From assembly GCA_947375085.1 (NCBI GenBank), contig CANCEQ010000029.1, positions 1-21,365 on the forward strand: a DNA stretch of 21,365 bases. The letters run 5' to 3'. The notes under the pieces were generated by a model, which was not told the origin of the DNA, ran no database searches, and saw only the letters and a list, made by a program, of their open reading frames with translations. The position numbers and the translations under genes were made by a program. Origin of the DNA: Flavobacteriales bacterium. Its GTDB lineage: Bacteria > Bacteroidota > Bacteroidia > Flavobacteriales > Crocinitomicaceae. This document shows, piece by piece, positions 6,249-14,087 of this stretch (the first letter of the stretch is position 1; each line of letters starts with the position of its first letter).

Positions 6249-6805
6249 TGAAATTTACAATTGGTGAAAAAGTAGGGTTCCTATACGAAATAGGTGGAGG
6301 GAAAATCATTAAAGCAAAAGACAATGTATCTTTTATTGTTGAAGATGAAACAGGTTTTGAGAGAACATTTTTCACAAATGAATTAGTCAAACTTCACGGC
6401 TCAGACTACAAACTTTCAAACGATATAAATCTTAAAATGAATGAAGATGAAACACTTTCCGTTCCACTTCATTATGAACACAAACAAATAATTGCAGGAT
6501 CAAAAAAGGCTGTTGATGTATGGGAAATAAACTTGCATATAGAAGAGATTGTAGAGTCTCATTTAGGATTATCTAATTTTCAGATACTTACAAGACAATT
6601 AAATGAATTTAAATCATTTTACAAAAAAGCCAAAATAAAACACATTCAAAAAATAATTGTTATTCATGGTGTTGGTGAAGGTGTTTTAAAAGAAGAAATT
6701 AGAAGCTACCTTTCAAAACAAGAAGGACTTGAATACTACGATGCAGATTTCAGAGAATATGGCAAAGGTGCTACTGCAGTTGAAATTCACTATAACTATA
6801 AATAG
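6248..6805 (+). CDS. Smr-domain protein (DUF2027/MutS2 C-terminal-like)
   Basis: The 185-aa protein has an N-terminal beta-rich region (about residues 1-90) and a C-terminal Smr domain (about 93-185). Smr motifs are visible as 'INLHIEEI' (94-101), which corresponds to the usual DLHIEEL, and HGVGEGVL (140-147), the glycine-rich loop, followed by 'DADFREYGKGATAVEI'. Smr domains bind or nick nucleic acids and in related proteins act at collided ribosomes or in recombination control. The Asp of the usual DLH triplet is Asn here (N95), which may affect catalysis. The start codon overlaps the M50 stop (TAATG), indicating translational coupling. It is the last gene of the operon, and its stop is 1 bp from the convergent DUF4421 gene's stop. 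Confidence 0.88.
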   Translation: MKFTIGEKVGFLYEIGGGKIIKAKDNVSFIVEDETGFERTFFTNELVKLHGSDYKLSNDINLKMNEDETLSVPLHYEHKQIIAGSKKAVDVWEINLHIEEIVESHLGLSNFQILTRQLNEFKSFYKKAKIKHIQKIIVIHGVGEGVLKEEIRSYLSKQEGLEYYDADFREYGKGATAVEIHYNYK

Positions 6806-6806
6806 A

Positions 6807-7850
6807 TTATTTTACAGCATTTTTTTCCTTTCTGTCTTTTTTAGAATCCAATCTAATTCCTGCGACTAGTTGTATCGAATAAAAACTTTGTCTAAAAACT
6901 AGATTATTAAAACGTATAGATTTATTATCAATATCCGTCACAAAAAAGATAAAATAGCTAGGTTTTGAATAACCCGCAACAAATCGAACATCATATCTAG
7001 GCGCTAAACCTAAGAAAGTTCGAGCCATTCCATTAACATTGTAACTTTTAGCTTGAATTACAGCTCCCAAACCAAAAAGACCGGAAACCTGCCAATTGTT
7101 TTTCCTATTTGCATAAGCATAACCTGGAATAACTCCAAAATCAAAAGCTCCATAACCAGTTGAAGAAGTTTTACTATTATTCTTATCAATCAATTCATTT
7201 GGAATCAAGCTATTATATCCATTCCCAACTCCGTAAATATTTAGGGTATTTTTGAAATACCATGTTTTAACCTCACCTAAAAAATGCCCCGTCTTACCTA
7301 AAACAGCTTGCATTTTAAAATATGGATTTTTAAAATACCAAGCATTCATTGAAAATCCAAATGAATTTGTTTTTGAACGTATGTCGTTTGGATGACTTGA
7401 TGAAAGTGAATCATTCCATTTATATGCATTTTTTATTGCATACCCATAGACATTTCTAAGTTCAATATCCCAATAGGTATTTTTGTGTGTAAAGTTAAAA
7501 CCAAGTGAGCCATAGTTAGTTTTCCCATATTTTTCTATAGGTCGAGCGTTTTGTCCAATTGCAAATGAAAAACGCATCGAAAACCATTTATAGGAGCATC
7601 CTACACCAAATAAATTTTTATAATTATTCCGATATTTAATCTTATCAATTTCATTTGGAAAATTATATTTAATTGAAAAAGGAGCCGAATTGAATCCGAA
7701 ATCTGAATATAAGACTATTTTTTTAGAATAAAATTCATAAGGTATGATTGTATCATTTTGAGAAAATACAGTTGAATTAAAAAAAGTAAAAAATGATAAA
7801 AGTAGAAAAATACGCAAAGTAACTTTCTCTCTTTTTACAATTAACTTCAT
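6807..7850 (-). CDS. DUF4421 family outer-membrane beta-barrel protein
   Basis: A 347-aa exported protein with a cleavable signal peptide (about residues 1-30, ending TVFSQ) and a body of alternating hydrophobic/aromatic strands typical of a beta barrel. The 'YKWFSMRFSFAIGQN', 'YGKTNYGSLGFNFTHKNTYWD' and 'VFRQSFYSIQLVAGIRL' segments match my memory of DUF4421, a Bacteroidota family with no proven function. It lies 4 bp downstream of oligopeptidase B on the same strand and is probably co-transcribed. Three N-terminal basic residues precede the hydrophobic core, so a start further in at the next Met is not possible without losing the signal sequence. Function cannot be stated beyond outer-membrane location. 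Confidence 0.8.
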   Translation of the reverse strand: MKLIVKREKVTLRIFLLLSFFTFFNSTVFSQNDTIIPYEFYSKKIVLYSDFGFNSAPFSIKYNFPNEIDKIKYRNNYKNLFGVGCSYKWFSMRFSFAIGQNARPIEKYGKTNYGSLGFNFTHKNTYWDIELRNVYGYAIKNAYKWNDSLSSSHPNDIRSKTNSFGFSMNAWYFKNPYFKMQAVLGKTGHFLGEVKTWYFKNTLNIYGVGNGYNSLIPNELIDKNNSKTSSTGYGAFDFGVIPGYAYANRKNNWQVSGLFGLGAVIQAKSYNVNGMARTFLGLAPRYDVRFVAGYSKPSYFIFFVTDIDNKSIRFNNLVFRQSFYSIQLVAGIRLDSKKDRKEKNAVK

Positions 7851-7854
7851 TTTA

Positions 7855-9891
7855 TTATTTTTTAAACCCTTCTAAATCAAGAATAAATGAATACTCTTTC
7901 GCAAATTCAACTCTTTCTGTAGATCTTCCAGAACCTCCTCCGTGACCTGCGTCCATGTTACAGTCAAACAACAAAGGTAAGGCATTTGTCCTCATTTTAC
8001 GAATTTTCGCTATCCATTTTAAAGGTTCCCAATACTGTACTTGCGAATCGTGATAACCTGTTGTAATGTACATTGAAGGGTAATTCATTTTCTTTACATT
8101 GTCATACGGTGAATAACTAAGCATATACCAGTAGTATTCTTCGTCATTTGGATTACCCCATTCTTCATATTCTCCAACTGTTAAAGGAATGCTTTCATCC
8201 AGCATCGTTGTTACAACATCTACAAAAGGTACCTGTGCTACAACTCCTTTCCATAAGTAGGGTGCAAGATTCGTTACAGCCCCCATTAAAAGTCCACCAG
8301 CACTCCCGCCTTTGATATAAATTCTTTCAGGATCACAATATCCTTTTGTCCCTAAAAATTCAGCTGCATTTATAAAGTCTGTAAACGTATTTCGTTTTTT
8401 AAGAAATTTACCATCTTCATACCATTTTTCACCCAAATATTTCTCACCTCTAATATGCGCAATTGCATAAACAAATCCTCTGTTTAATAAACTTAAACGA
8501 ATAGGGTTAAAAACATCTGGAATCGTAATACCGTAAGATCCGTATCCATAGAGTAGGATAGGAGCCGATTTCAATTCCAATCCTTTTTGGTAAACTAATG
8601 AAATCGGAATTTTTGTACCATCATTAGCTGTCGCCCAAATTCTTTGAGATTCGTAATTTTCACTTGAGAAAGTTTTATCTAATAATTCTTTTCTAAAATA
8701 AACTGCTCTCTCTTTGTTTTCTAAATTATATTCAAAAACAGTTGAAGGAGTAGTTAATGAATTATAAGTAAAATAGATTTTTTTCTCAAAATAATCATCA
8801 TTAGAAGCAAGTCCTAAATAATATGTTTCTTCATCAAATGAAATGAAATGTGACTTATTCGTTTCAATTTCAATTACCCTAATTTTTTGAAGTCCATTTT
8901 CACGTTCTTCAGTAAGGATGAATTTTTGTAGTTGTAAAAAATTCTCAATTAAAACTTTTGAGTCATGAGCTACGATTACTTCACATGACTCAATAGACTT
9001 AGGAATAGTTGAAGAGAAAACGATTTTATTATTTTTCGCTTTACTATTTGTCAGAATGTAAAATCCAGTTTCATGATGTTCAATCGAATAAATATGATCT
9101 TTTTTCCTAGGTAAAAATAAAAATGGCGCTTCAGAAGGATTATCACTATCAATTAAATGAGTTTCAGAAGTTGTTGAACTCTGACAATGGATCTCGACAT
9201 ATTTATTAGTTATTGATTTCGAGATATATACTGAATATAATTCATTTTTTTCTTCAAATACTAATTCATCTAATTTCGAATCTGTTCCTAAAACATGTTT
9301 GTAAACTTGAAATTCTCTTAAAGTTTCCGGATCTTTTTTAACATAAAAAATCGTTTTATTATCGTTTGCCCAAATAATAGAACCATCCGTATCTTCAATT
9401 TTATCTTTTAAATAAGCTTGAGTTTTAATATTTAAAAAGCGAATTTCATATTTTCTTCTCCCTGTAAAATCCTCACTTATAGCCAAAAGCGAATTATCCA
9501 AAGAAGGACTCCAATCTTCTAAAGAATAATAACTTTTACCCTTTGCTCTAATATTCTCGTCAAAAAACAAGGTTTCAATATCACCATCTAGTCGATAAAT
9601 TAAATTATAATCTTTTCCATCGACACTTCTTTCTTGGTACAATACGCCATTTACTTTAAAAGGAGCATACATTTCGTTTGGATCAATTCGAGCATCAAAT
9701 TCATCCAATAAAGTGTTTTTTAAAGATTCTAATTTCTTAAAATACTTCTTTGTGTATTTATTTTCTTTTGAGATATAGCTTAAAACATCCTCCGAATCTC
9801 GTTTGTTCATCCAGAAAAACTCATCGTTTCTAGTATGATTGTGAATTGATAATTCAGTATTCTTTTCTTTACAAGTCGGTTCTTTTTTCAT
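7855..9891 (-). CDS. ptrB: Oligopeptidase B-like prolyl-oligopeptidase family peptidase (S9A)
   Basis: A serine peptidase of the prolyl oligopeptidase family that cleaves short peptides, in oligopeptidase B after Arg or Lys. The 678-aa length fits. The N-terminal two thirds is a beta-propeller region and the C-terminal third an alpha/beta hydrolase. The triad is visible: S530 in GGSAGG, D615 in 'TTGYHDSQVQYWEP' and H650 in 'DAGHGGGSGR', with Ser-Asp-His spacing normal for the family. 'LDESIPLTVGEYEEWGNP' matches the region in oligopeptidase B that holds acidic specificity residues. The N-terminus starts directly with the domain (HNHTRNDEFFWM) and no signal peptide is seen, so it is probably cytosolic. 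It heads a two-gene unit with the DUF4421 gene. Confidence 0.93.
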   Translation of the reverse strand: MKKEPTCKEKNTELSIHNHTRNDEFFWMNKRDSEDVLSYISKENKYTKKYFKKLESLKNTLLDEFDARIDPNEMYAPFKVNGVLYQERSVDGKDYNLIYRLDGDIETLFFDENIRAKGKSYYSLEDWSPSLDNSLLAISEDFTGRRKYEIRFLNIKTQAYLKDKIEDTDGSIIWANDNKTIFYVKKDPETLREFQVYKHVLGTDSKLDELVFEEKNELYSVYISKSITNKYVEIHCQSSTTSETHLIDSDNPSEAPFLFLPRKKDHIYSIEHHETGFYILTNSKAKNNKIVFSSTIPKSIESCEVIVAHDSKVLIENFLQLQKFILTEERENGLQKIRVIEIETNKSHFISFDEETYYLGLASNDDYFEKKIYFTYNSLTTPSTVFEYNLENKERAVYFRKELLDKTFSSENYESQRIWATANDGTKIPISLVYQKGLELKSAPILLYGYGSYGITIPDVFNPIRLSLLNRGFVYAIAHIRGEKYLGEKWYEDGKFLKKRNTFTDFINAAEFLGTKGYCDPERIYIKGGSAGGLLMGAVTNLAPYLWKGVVAQVPFVDVVTTMLDESIPLTVGEYEEWGNPNDEEYYWYMLSYSPYDNVKKMNYPSMYITTGYHDSQVQYWEPLKWIAKIRKMRTNALPLLFDCNMDAGHGGGSGRSTERVEFAKEYSFILDLEGFKK

Positions 9892-9941
9892 GTCTTTTAA
9901 ATATCTCTATGTAAAATTAATAGGTTTTATTAATTGTTGAT

Positions 9942-9949
9942 TAAATTTG
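9942..9949 (+). promoter_or_regulatory. -7 promoter box for the methyltransferase gene
   Basis: TAAATTTG matches TAnnTTTG exactly, 18 nt before the ATG at 9968, in the 76-bp gap between divergent genes. The -33 region is only T-rich (TTTT at 9924-9927). On the opposite strand TAATTTTA (9912-9919, one mismatch) could serve oligopeptidase B. Confidence 0.5.
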
Positions 9950-9967
9950 TGATATAACATTGATTAA

Positions 9968-10744
9968 ATGAAAAAAATATATTCTTTCCTTATAAATACA
10001 TTGCCAAGACCTTTATTAATTCGTCTAAGCTATCCATTCAAAAAAATCGCTCCAATTTTATTCAAAGGAAACAATGTTGAATGCCCTGTTTGTGAACGTT
10101 CTTTTCGTAAGTTTTTATCGTATGGATCAAAAGTTGCAAGTAGAGATAATGTTCTTTGTCCTTATGATTTAACTCTTGAAAGACATCGTTTAATGTGGTT
10201 ATATCTAAAAGACCATTCTGTTTTTTTTACTGCTAGTAAATTAGATGTTTTACACATAGCTCCTGAACAATGTTTTCACCAACGTTTTAAAGATCAAAAA
10301 AATCTGAATTATTTAACAGGTGATTTGGTTTCTCCTATTGCTGATTTGCATTTCGATTTACATTCCATTCCATTAGAAGACAATAGATTCGATGTTGTTT
10401 TTTGTAACCACGTTATGGAACATGTTGATGATGCAATCCAATGTATGAAAGAACTTCACAGAGTTTTAAAACCAGGTGGCTGGGGAATTATGCAAGTTCC
10501 TCAAGATTTTTCAAGAGCTACAACTTATGAGGATGCTTCAATTGTAACACCTGAAGAAAGAGAAAAACATTTTTGGCAATACGATCATGTTCGATTATTT
10601 GGAAGAGATTATCCAGATTGGCTAAGAAAAGCTGGTTTTGAAGTGGAAGAATTTTTACCTGAAGTTCACTACACGAAAGCTCAAAATGATCGTTATAGAC
10701 TTCAAAAAGAAGAAATTCTCTATATAGCTAGAAAAGCAAATTAG
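9968..10744 (+). CDS. Class I SAM-dependent methyltransferase with N-terminal CPxC element
   Basis: A 258-aa protein whose C-terminal part is a Methyltransf_11-type fold: 'FDVVFCNHVMEHVDD' (141-155) and 'ELHRVLKPGGWGIMQVP' (162-178) are standard motifs after the SAM-binding core. Motif I is unusual, 'LDVLHIAPEQCF', instead of the usual DxGxGxG, while an acidic residue for SAM ribose is offered by 'YLTGDLVSP'. The N-terminus is a basic amphipathic stretch (1-35) followed by CPVC (39-42) and CPYD (64-67), which may form a small zinc site. Related uncharacterised proteins in Bacteroidota and cyanobacteria share the HIAPE motif, as I recall. The substrate is unknown. It stands alone between a divergent peptidase operon and the sigma factor leader. 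Confidence 0.88.
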   Translation: MKKIYSFLINTLPRPLLIRLSYPFKKIAPILFKGNNVECPVCERSFRKFLSYGSKVASRDNVLCPYDLTLERHRLMWLYLKDHSVFFTASKLDVLHIAPEQCFHQRFKDQKNLNYLTGDLVSPIADLHFDLHSIPLEDNRFDVVFCNHVMEHVDDAIQCMKELHRVLKPGGWGIMQVPQDFSRATTYEDASIVTPEEREKHFWQYDHVRLFGRDYPDWLRKAGFEVEEFLPEVHYTKAQNDRYRLQKEEILYIARKAN

Positions 10745-10758
10745 TAGTAATATTTCAT

Positions 10759-10791
10759 TGTTAATTATCTATTTTTAATTCATAATTAACA
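10759..10791. repeat. AT-rich 10-bp inverted repeat after the methyltransferase gene
   Basis: TGTTAATTAT (10759-10768) and ATAATTAACA (10782-10791) are perfect reverse complements with a 13-nt loop, 15 nt after the stop codon. No T-run follows, so it may be a weak terminator, an mRNA-end hairpin or a chance palindrome. Confidence 0.35.
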
Positions 10792-10874
10792 CCGTCTCAT
10801 TGAGTAAACTGTTTATTCTATTGATTTAATGTATTTAAAATATAATAAATCGGGAATTTGTTTCGTTTTATGTG

Positions 10875-10898
10875 TAACGATTTAAAATAATATCGTTA
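10875..10898. promoter_or_regulatory. Dyad symmetry (TAACGAT-N10-ATCGTTA) upstream of the sigma factor gene
   Basis: TAACGAT (10875-10881) and ATCGTTA (10892-10898) are perfect inverted halves, each carrying a CG step that stands out in AT-rich DNA. They lie 58 bp upstream of the sigma factor ATG. Half sites spaced 17 bp start to start could be an operator for a dimeric regulator, or a hairpin in the leader. No -7 box matching the consensus is clear in this 211-bp gap, so the promoter may be of another type, perhaps autoregulated. Confidence 0.4.
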
Positions 10899-10905
10899 TG
10901 CTATT

Positions 10906-10925
10906 GTAAAGTCTGCAAGCTTTAC
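10906..10925 (+). promoter_or_regulatory. Leader hairpin before the sigma factor gene
   Basis: GTAAAG (10906-10911) pairs with CTTTAC (10920-10925) around an 8-nt loop, 30 bp before the ATG. Together with the dyad just upstream it makes the leader of this operon unusually structured. A regulatory role is inferred only. Confidence 0.3.
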
Positions 10926-10955
10926 TAAAACTAGAAACTAAAAAACACTCAAACT

Positions 10956-11528
10956 ATGTCAATTAACCCTTTGTATCACAAGACAAACAGTCGGCTAGAA
11001 GAGGAGCTGAACTGGATAAGTCGGGCTAAGAAGGATCCTTCGTGCTTCGGACCATTGTATAAAGAATACCATGAGCAAATTTTTCGATACATCTATCAAC
11101 GGATGGATGATGAGGAATTAGCATTTGATATTACTTCACAAGTATTTATGAAAGCTTTAAACAACATTCATAAATATGAATACAGAGGAGTTCCATTTTC
11201 TTCCTGGTTATATAGAATTGCTAAAAGTGAATTGTATCAAGCTTTTAGAGATCGTAAATCAGAAAGAACAGTCAACGTTGAGAGTATACACTTATTTGAT
11301 GTAGCAGACGAATTAGATGAGGATAATGGAGAATATAATAAAGCTAAAATTTTAAAATGCCTTTCTCAAATGAAAGAGGCTGACATTCAATTAATTGAAA
11401 TGCGTTTTTTTGAAAAAAGGAATTTCAGGGAAATTGGAGAAATATTAGATTTAACAGAAAATAATGCAAAGGTGAAAACTTTCAGAGCAATAGATAAATT
11501 AAAACAACTATTTAAAAATAATAAATAG
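10956..11528 (+). CDS. ECF-type RNA polymerase sigma factor
   Basis: A 190-aa sigma-70 family protein of the extracytoplasmic-function class, which directs RNA polymerase to specific promoters. Region 2 covers about residues 30-100 ('FGPLYKEYHEQIFRYIYQ', 'AFDITSQVFMKAL', 'FSSWLYRIAKSELYQAFRDRK'). Region 4 covers about 132-185 with its helix-turn-helix ('REIGEILDLTENNAKVKTFRAIDKL'). Regions 1 and 3 are absent, as expected. The next gene starts 3 bp downstream and encodes a single-TM protein in the usual anti-sigma position. The first 100 bp of the coding sequence are markedly GC-richer than their surroundings (32 G/C in the 60 bases 10991-11050). A dyad and a hairpin lie in the leader. Its target promoters are unknown; the outer-membrane gene at 14088 is a possible target. 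Confidence 0.93.
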   Translation: MSINPLYHKTNSRLEEELNWISRAKKDPSCFGPLYKEYHEQIFRYIYQRMDDEELAFDITSQVFMKALNNIHKYEYRGVPFSSWLYRIAKSELYQAFRDRKSERTVNVESIHLFDVADELDEDNGEYNKAKILKCLSQMKEADIQLIEMRFFEKRNFREIGEILDLTENNAKVKTFRAIDKLKQLFKNNK

Positions 11529-11531
11529 GTT

Positions 11532-13190
11532 ATGAAGAAGTTAAAAATAAATGTAGATCGTCCTCAAATTAAATCTGAGGACATTGCTTCAAGACAAAAT
11601 TTTGATAAAGTCCTTGATGGTTATCAAAAATTAAAACCTCCGATCTATAAGAATCCTTGGTTTTACGGTGCGGTTGGAGTCGCCACACTAGCTATTTTAC
11701 TTACAATTGGTTCATTAAATTCAAAAACTGACACAAATGAAAATAAGATTACTTCAAATAATCAAGAGTTGCCAGAAGATACAAAATGTATTCATGCTCC
11801 AATAGAAAATATAAATGTTGATTTCAAAACTTTCACAGTCAATACAACAAAGGAAGAAACAATTAATCTACCTTCTGGAACACAAATCATAATTCCACAA
11901 GGTAGTTTGATTTCACCTTCTAATGATACAAAAGTTGAGATTAAGGTAAGAGAATTTGACTCAAAAAGCGAATCTTTTGTAGCAGGAATTCCTATGGAAA
12001 CAAAAGAAGGTGCGTTTGAATCAGCTGGTATGATTGAAATCCGAGGTTATCAAAATGATAAAGAAGTAAAATTAAATCCTTTGAAACCGTTAAAAGTAAA
12101 TTTGAACCTAACAAAAGATCCAAAAGATTTTCAGTTTTGGAAATTAGATGAAGCTAAAAATAAATGGGAAAATCATCCTGCTGTTTTTACATCTGAAAAT
12201 TCTAAAACTCCAACGGTCGATCAATCAAAATCGATTGAAAATTCTAAAAATAACATACTGAAATCAATTGAAAAAACGGACAAAGAAATAGAGGTAACTA
12301 AATCAAGTTTAGCAAATCTAAAATCGACTGAACGAATTGATTTTCATTTACCTATAATAGAAAATCAACGTTTTGATCTTGATTTCGACACCAAAGAATT
12401 CCCCGAATTAGAGAAATTTAAAGGGATGGAATTTGAGGTTTCAACGAAAAAAGCATATGACAAAACGTTTACTAAAAAAACTTGGAACGATGTAAGTTTA
12501 ATCAAAGAAAAGGAAGCTTATTTCGCTGTTTTTTCAGCTAAAAAAGATAAATTTAAAATTGAAGTTCGTCCAGTTTTAAATGGTCAAAAAAAAGAAATAG
12601 CTGAAAAAGAGTTTAAAAAAGTGTATGATAATTATATTGAAACAAAACAAAAATTAGTCCAACATGAAAAAGAACTTTTGATTCAAAAAAATGACCAACA
12701 GGAAAAATACGATCAGTTAATAAAAACCTTAAACTCACAAAATCAAACAAATAGAAACTCTATTTTAGAAACTGAAATAGCAATTACCTCTTTACCAAAA
12801 TTTAAAGCTGATTTTTCAGTCACTGAATTTGGAGTTTATAATTGTGATAAAGTAAATTCATATCCAACATCTTTTAAAGAAGAAGTTCATTTCAGTTTTT
12901 TCAATCATCAACCGGTTGAATTAATTTCAGCTTTCGTTTTTAACGAGAAAAAAGATATTAGATATTCTTATGGAAGTAATAGCATTAGACCAATTTCAAG
13001 TCTTGGAGTTCACGAAAAAGACCCAAACACTCTTGTTGCCATTGATAAAGAAGGAAAAATGGGTTATGTTTTAAATTTCAACTCTTCTAAGATCAATAAC
13101 AATGAAATTAAATTAACTTTATTGAACAAAAAAGATCAAAACATTGCTTTTATTCAAAAACTGTTAAATGAAAAAACTACTGATAATTAA
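11532..13190 (+). CDS. Single-TM protein with large extracytoplasmic region, putative anti-sigma partner
   Basis: A 552-aa protein with a short cytoplasmic N-terminus (about residues 1-42), one TM helix (about 43-61, 'WFYGAVGVATLAILLTIG') and about 490 periplasmic residues. The segment at about 108-220 ('INLPSGTQIIIPQGSL', 'KVREFDSKSESFVAGIPM', 'FESAGMIEIRGYQ') resembles a beta-sandwich domain (ZU5-like) frequent in Bacteroidota surface proteins. It is followed by charged helical stretches likely to form coiled coils (about 230-265 and 360-410). Sitting 3 bp after an ECF sigma gene with this topology, it may bind the sigma factor with its cytoplasmic tail. No zinc-type anti-sigma motif (HxxxCxxC) is seen and the tail is short, so this role is inferred. 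It overlaps the next gene by 23 bp. Confidence 0.85.
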   Translation: MKKLKINVDRPQIKSEDIASRQNFDKVLDGYQKLKPPIYKNPWFYGAVGVATLAILLTIGSLNSKTDTNENKITSNNQELPEDTKCIHAPIENINVDFKTFTVNTTKEETINLPSGTQIIIPQGSLISPSNDTKVEIKVREFDSKSESFVAGIPMETKEGAFESAGMIEIRGYQNDKEVKLNPLKPLKVNLNLTKDPKDFQFWKLDEAKNKWENHPAVFTSENSKTPTVDQSKSIENSKNNILKSIEKTDKEIEVTKSSLANLKSTERIDFHLPIIENQRFDLDFDTKEFPELEKFKGMEFEVSTKKAYDKTFTKKTWNDVSLIKEKEAYFAVFSAKKDKFKIEVRPVLNGQKKEIAEKEFKKVYDNYIETKQKLVQHEKELLIQKNDQQEKYDQLIKTLNSQNQTNRNSILETEIAITSLPKFKADFSVTEFGVYNCDKVNSYPTSFKEEVHFSFFNHQPVELISAFVFNEKKDIRYSYGSNSIRPISSLGVHEKDPNTLVAIDKEGKMGYVLNFNSSKINNNEIKLTLLNKKDQNIAFIQKLLNEKTTDN

Positions 13191-13554
13191 CACTTTACTA
13201 ATCCAATCAGTCTTTTCACAGACAGAAACAATCCAATTAAAAAAAGAGAAAGAAATTACTTTTTTCCCAAACATAGCTGGACATTACGACGGCCCAATAA
13301 ATTATTCTTTAATTTGTGATGAGGAAGGTATTAAATGCCCTCATGGATTTAACATCGATCACTTTAATTTAAATTATGGTGATCAAAAAATGAACATAAA
13401 CGGAAATAAAATACCTGATTCAGTATGTGTTCAACTTGGGAGTTTCTATATAGGTCAAATGTTATTTTTTACTAATATTACTGCGGTAAATAATTCGAAC
13501 GAACGAATATTTTTATCTCCATTTAGTTTAACACTGATAAAAAATGAAAAATAA
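13168..13554 (+). CDS. Small secreted protein of unknown function (128 aa)
   Basis: I recognise no family. The N-terminus is a clear signal peptide (about residues 1-17, ending SVFSQ), so the mature protein of about 110 aa is periplasmic or secreted. The mature part is beta-rich with three cysteines (in LICDEEGIKCPHG and in SVCVQLG) and a 'GFNIDHFNLNYG' stretch. The ATG at 13168 lies inside the end of the upstream gene (23-bp overlap), which implies translational coupling. Choosing it preserves the entire signal sequence. It overlaps the next gene by 11 bp. As part of the sigma factor operon it may be a partner of the periplasmic part of the upstream protein, but there is no direct evidence. 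Confidence 0.8.
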   Translation: MKKLLIINTLLIQSVFSQTETIQLKKEKEITFFPNIAGHYDGPINYSLICDEEGIKCPHGFNIDHFNLNYGDQKMNINGNKIPDSVCVQLGSFYIGQMLFFTNITAVNNSNERIFLSPFSLTLIKNEK

Positions 13555-13972
13555 ATTATTCATTTGCTTTTTTCTTCTTTCAACTAGTTTATTTTCACAA
13601 GAAAAAGAAACTGTAGTAATTAAAAGAGTAAGTTGTAAATTATACCAAGGAGTTCTAACTGAAACAAAATCCTGGTTCTTATTAGTGGATACTGAAAATA
13701 ATTATTATTTAGCAAATATTAATAAACCTATCGATGAAGTTTATGATTGGTTTATTCGTTTTAAAGACAGTCAAAATATCTATAAATCTACTTCTTTATC
13801 AGGTTTTAACTCTAACAAAATAGGAGGAAATAAATTATCCACACTGCATTTCAAAAAAGAAAATGAGCCGGGTGACGTTCTTAATTTTTATATCGAAACA
13901 CCTTCAAAAGATTCAATAATTTTAATTTCTCTTTCAGACAATACCGTTTTTACATTTCAAAATATTGAATAA
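13544..13972 (+). CDS. Small secreted protein of unknown function (142 aa)
   Basis: A 142-aa protein with a signal peptide (about residues 1-19, ending TSLFSQ). The mature domain alternates beta strands with polar loops ('KSWFLLVDTENNYYLANI', 'YDWFIRFKDSQNIYKS', 'DSIILISLSDNTVFTF'), consistent with a small beta-rich fold. No family recognised. Its start overlaps the previous gene by 11 bp, and it is the last gene of the sigma factor operon; no clear terminator follows in the 115-bp gap to the outer-membrane gene. The two small secreted proteins share signal peptide style and size but no visible sequence similarity. Confidence 0.8.
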   Translation: MKNKLFICFFLLSTSLFSQEKETVVIKRVSCKLYQGVLTETKSWFLLVDTENNYYLANINKPIDEVYDWFIRFKDSQNIYKSTSLSGFNSNKIGGNKLSTLHFKKENEPGDVLNFYIETPSKDSIILISLSDNTVFTFQNIE

Positions 13973-14040
13973 AGTATTTTTTAACATTAAATCCATGATT
14001 AAATTGTTCATAATGAACTCGTATATTAATATTTTTTCTT

Positions 14041-14048
14041 TATTTTCG
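14041..14048 (+). promoter_or_regulatory. Possible -7 box upstream of the 14088 outer-membrane gene
   Basis: TATTTTCG differs from TAnnTTTG at one position and lies 39 nt before the ATG. No good -33 element is seen at the expected distance. If real, it would give a leader of about 35 nt and make the gene independent of the sigma factor operon. Confidence 0.3.
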
Positions 14049-14087
14049 TAGCGTTAGAATAGTTTCGGCTAATCAATTTATTATAAA

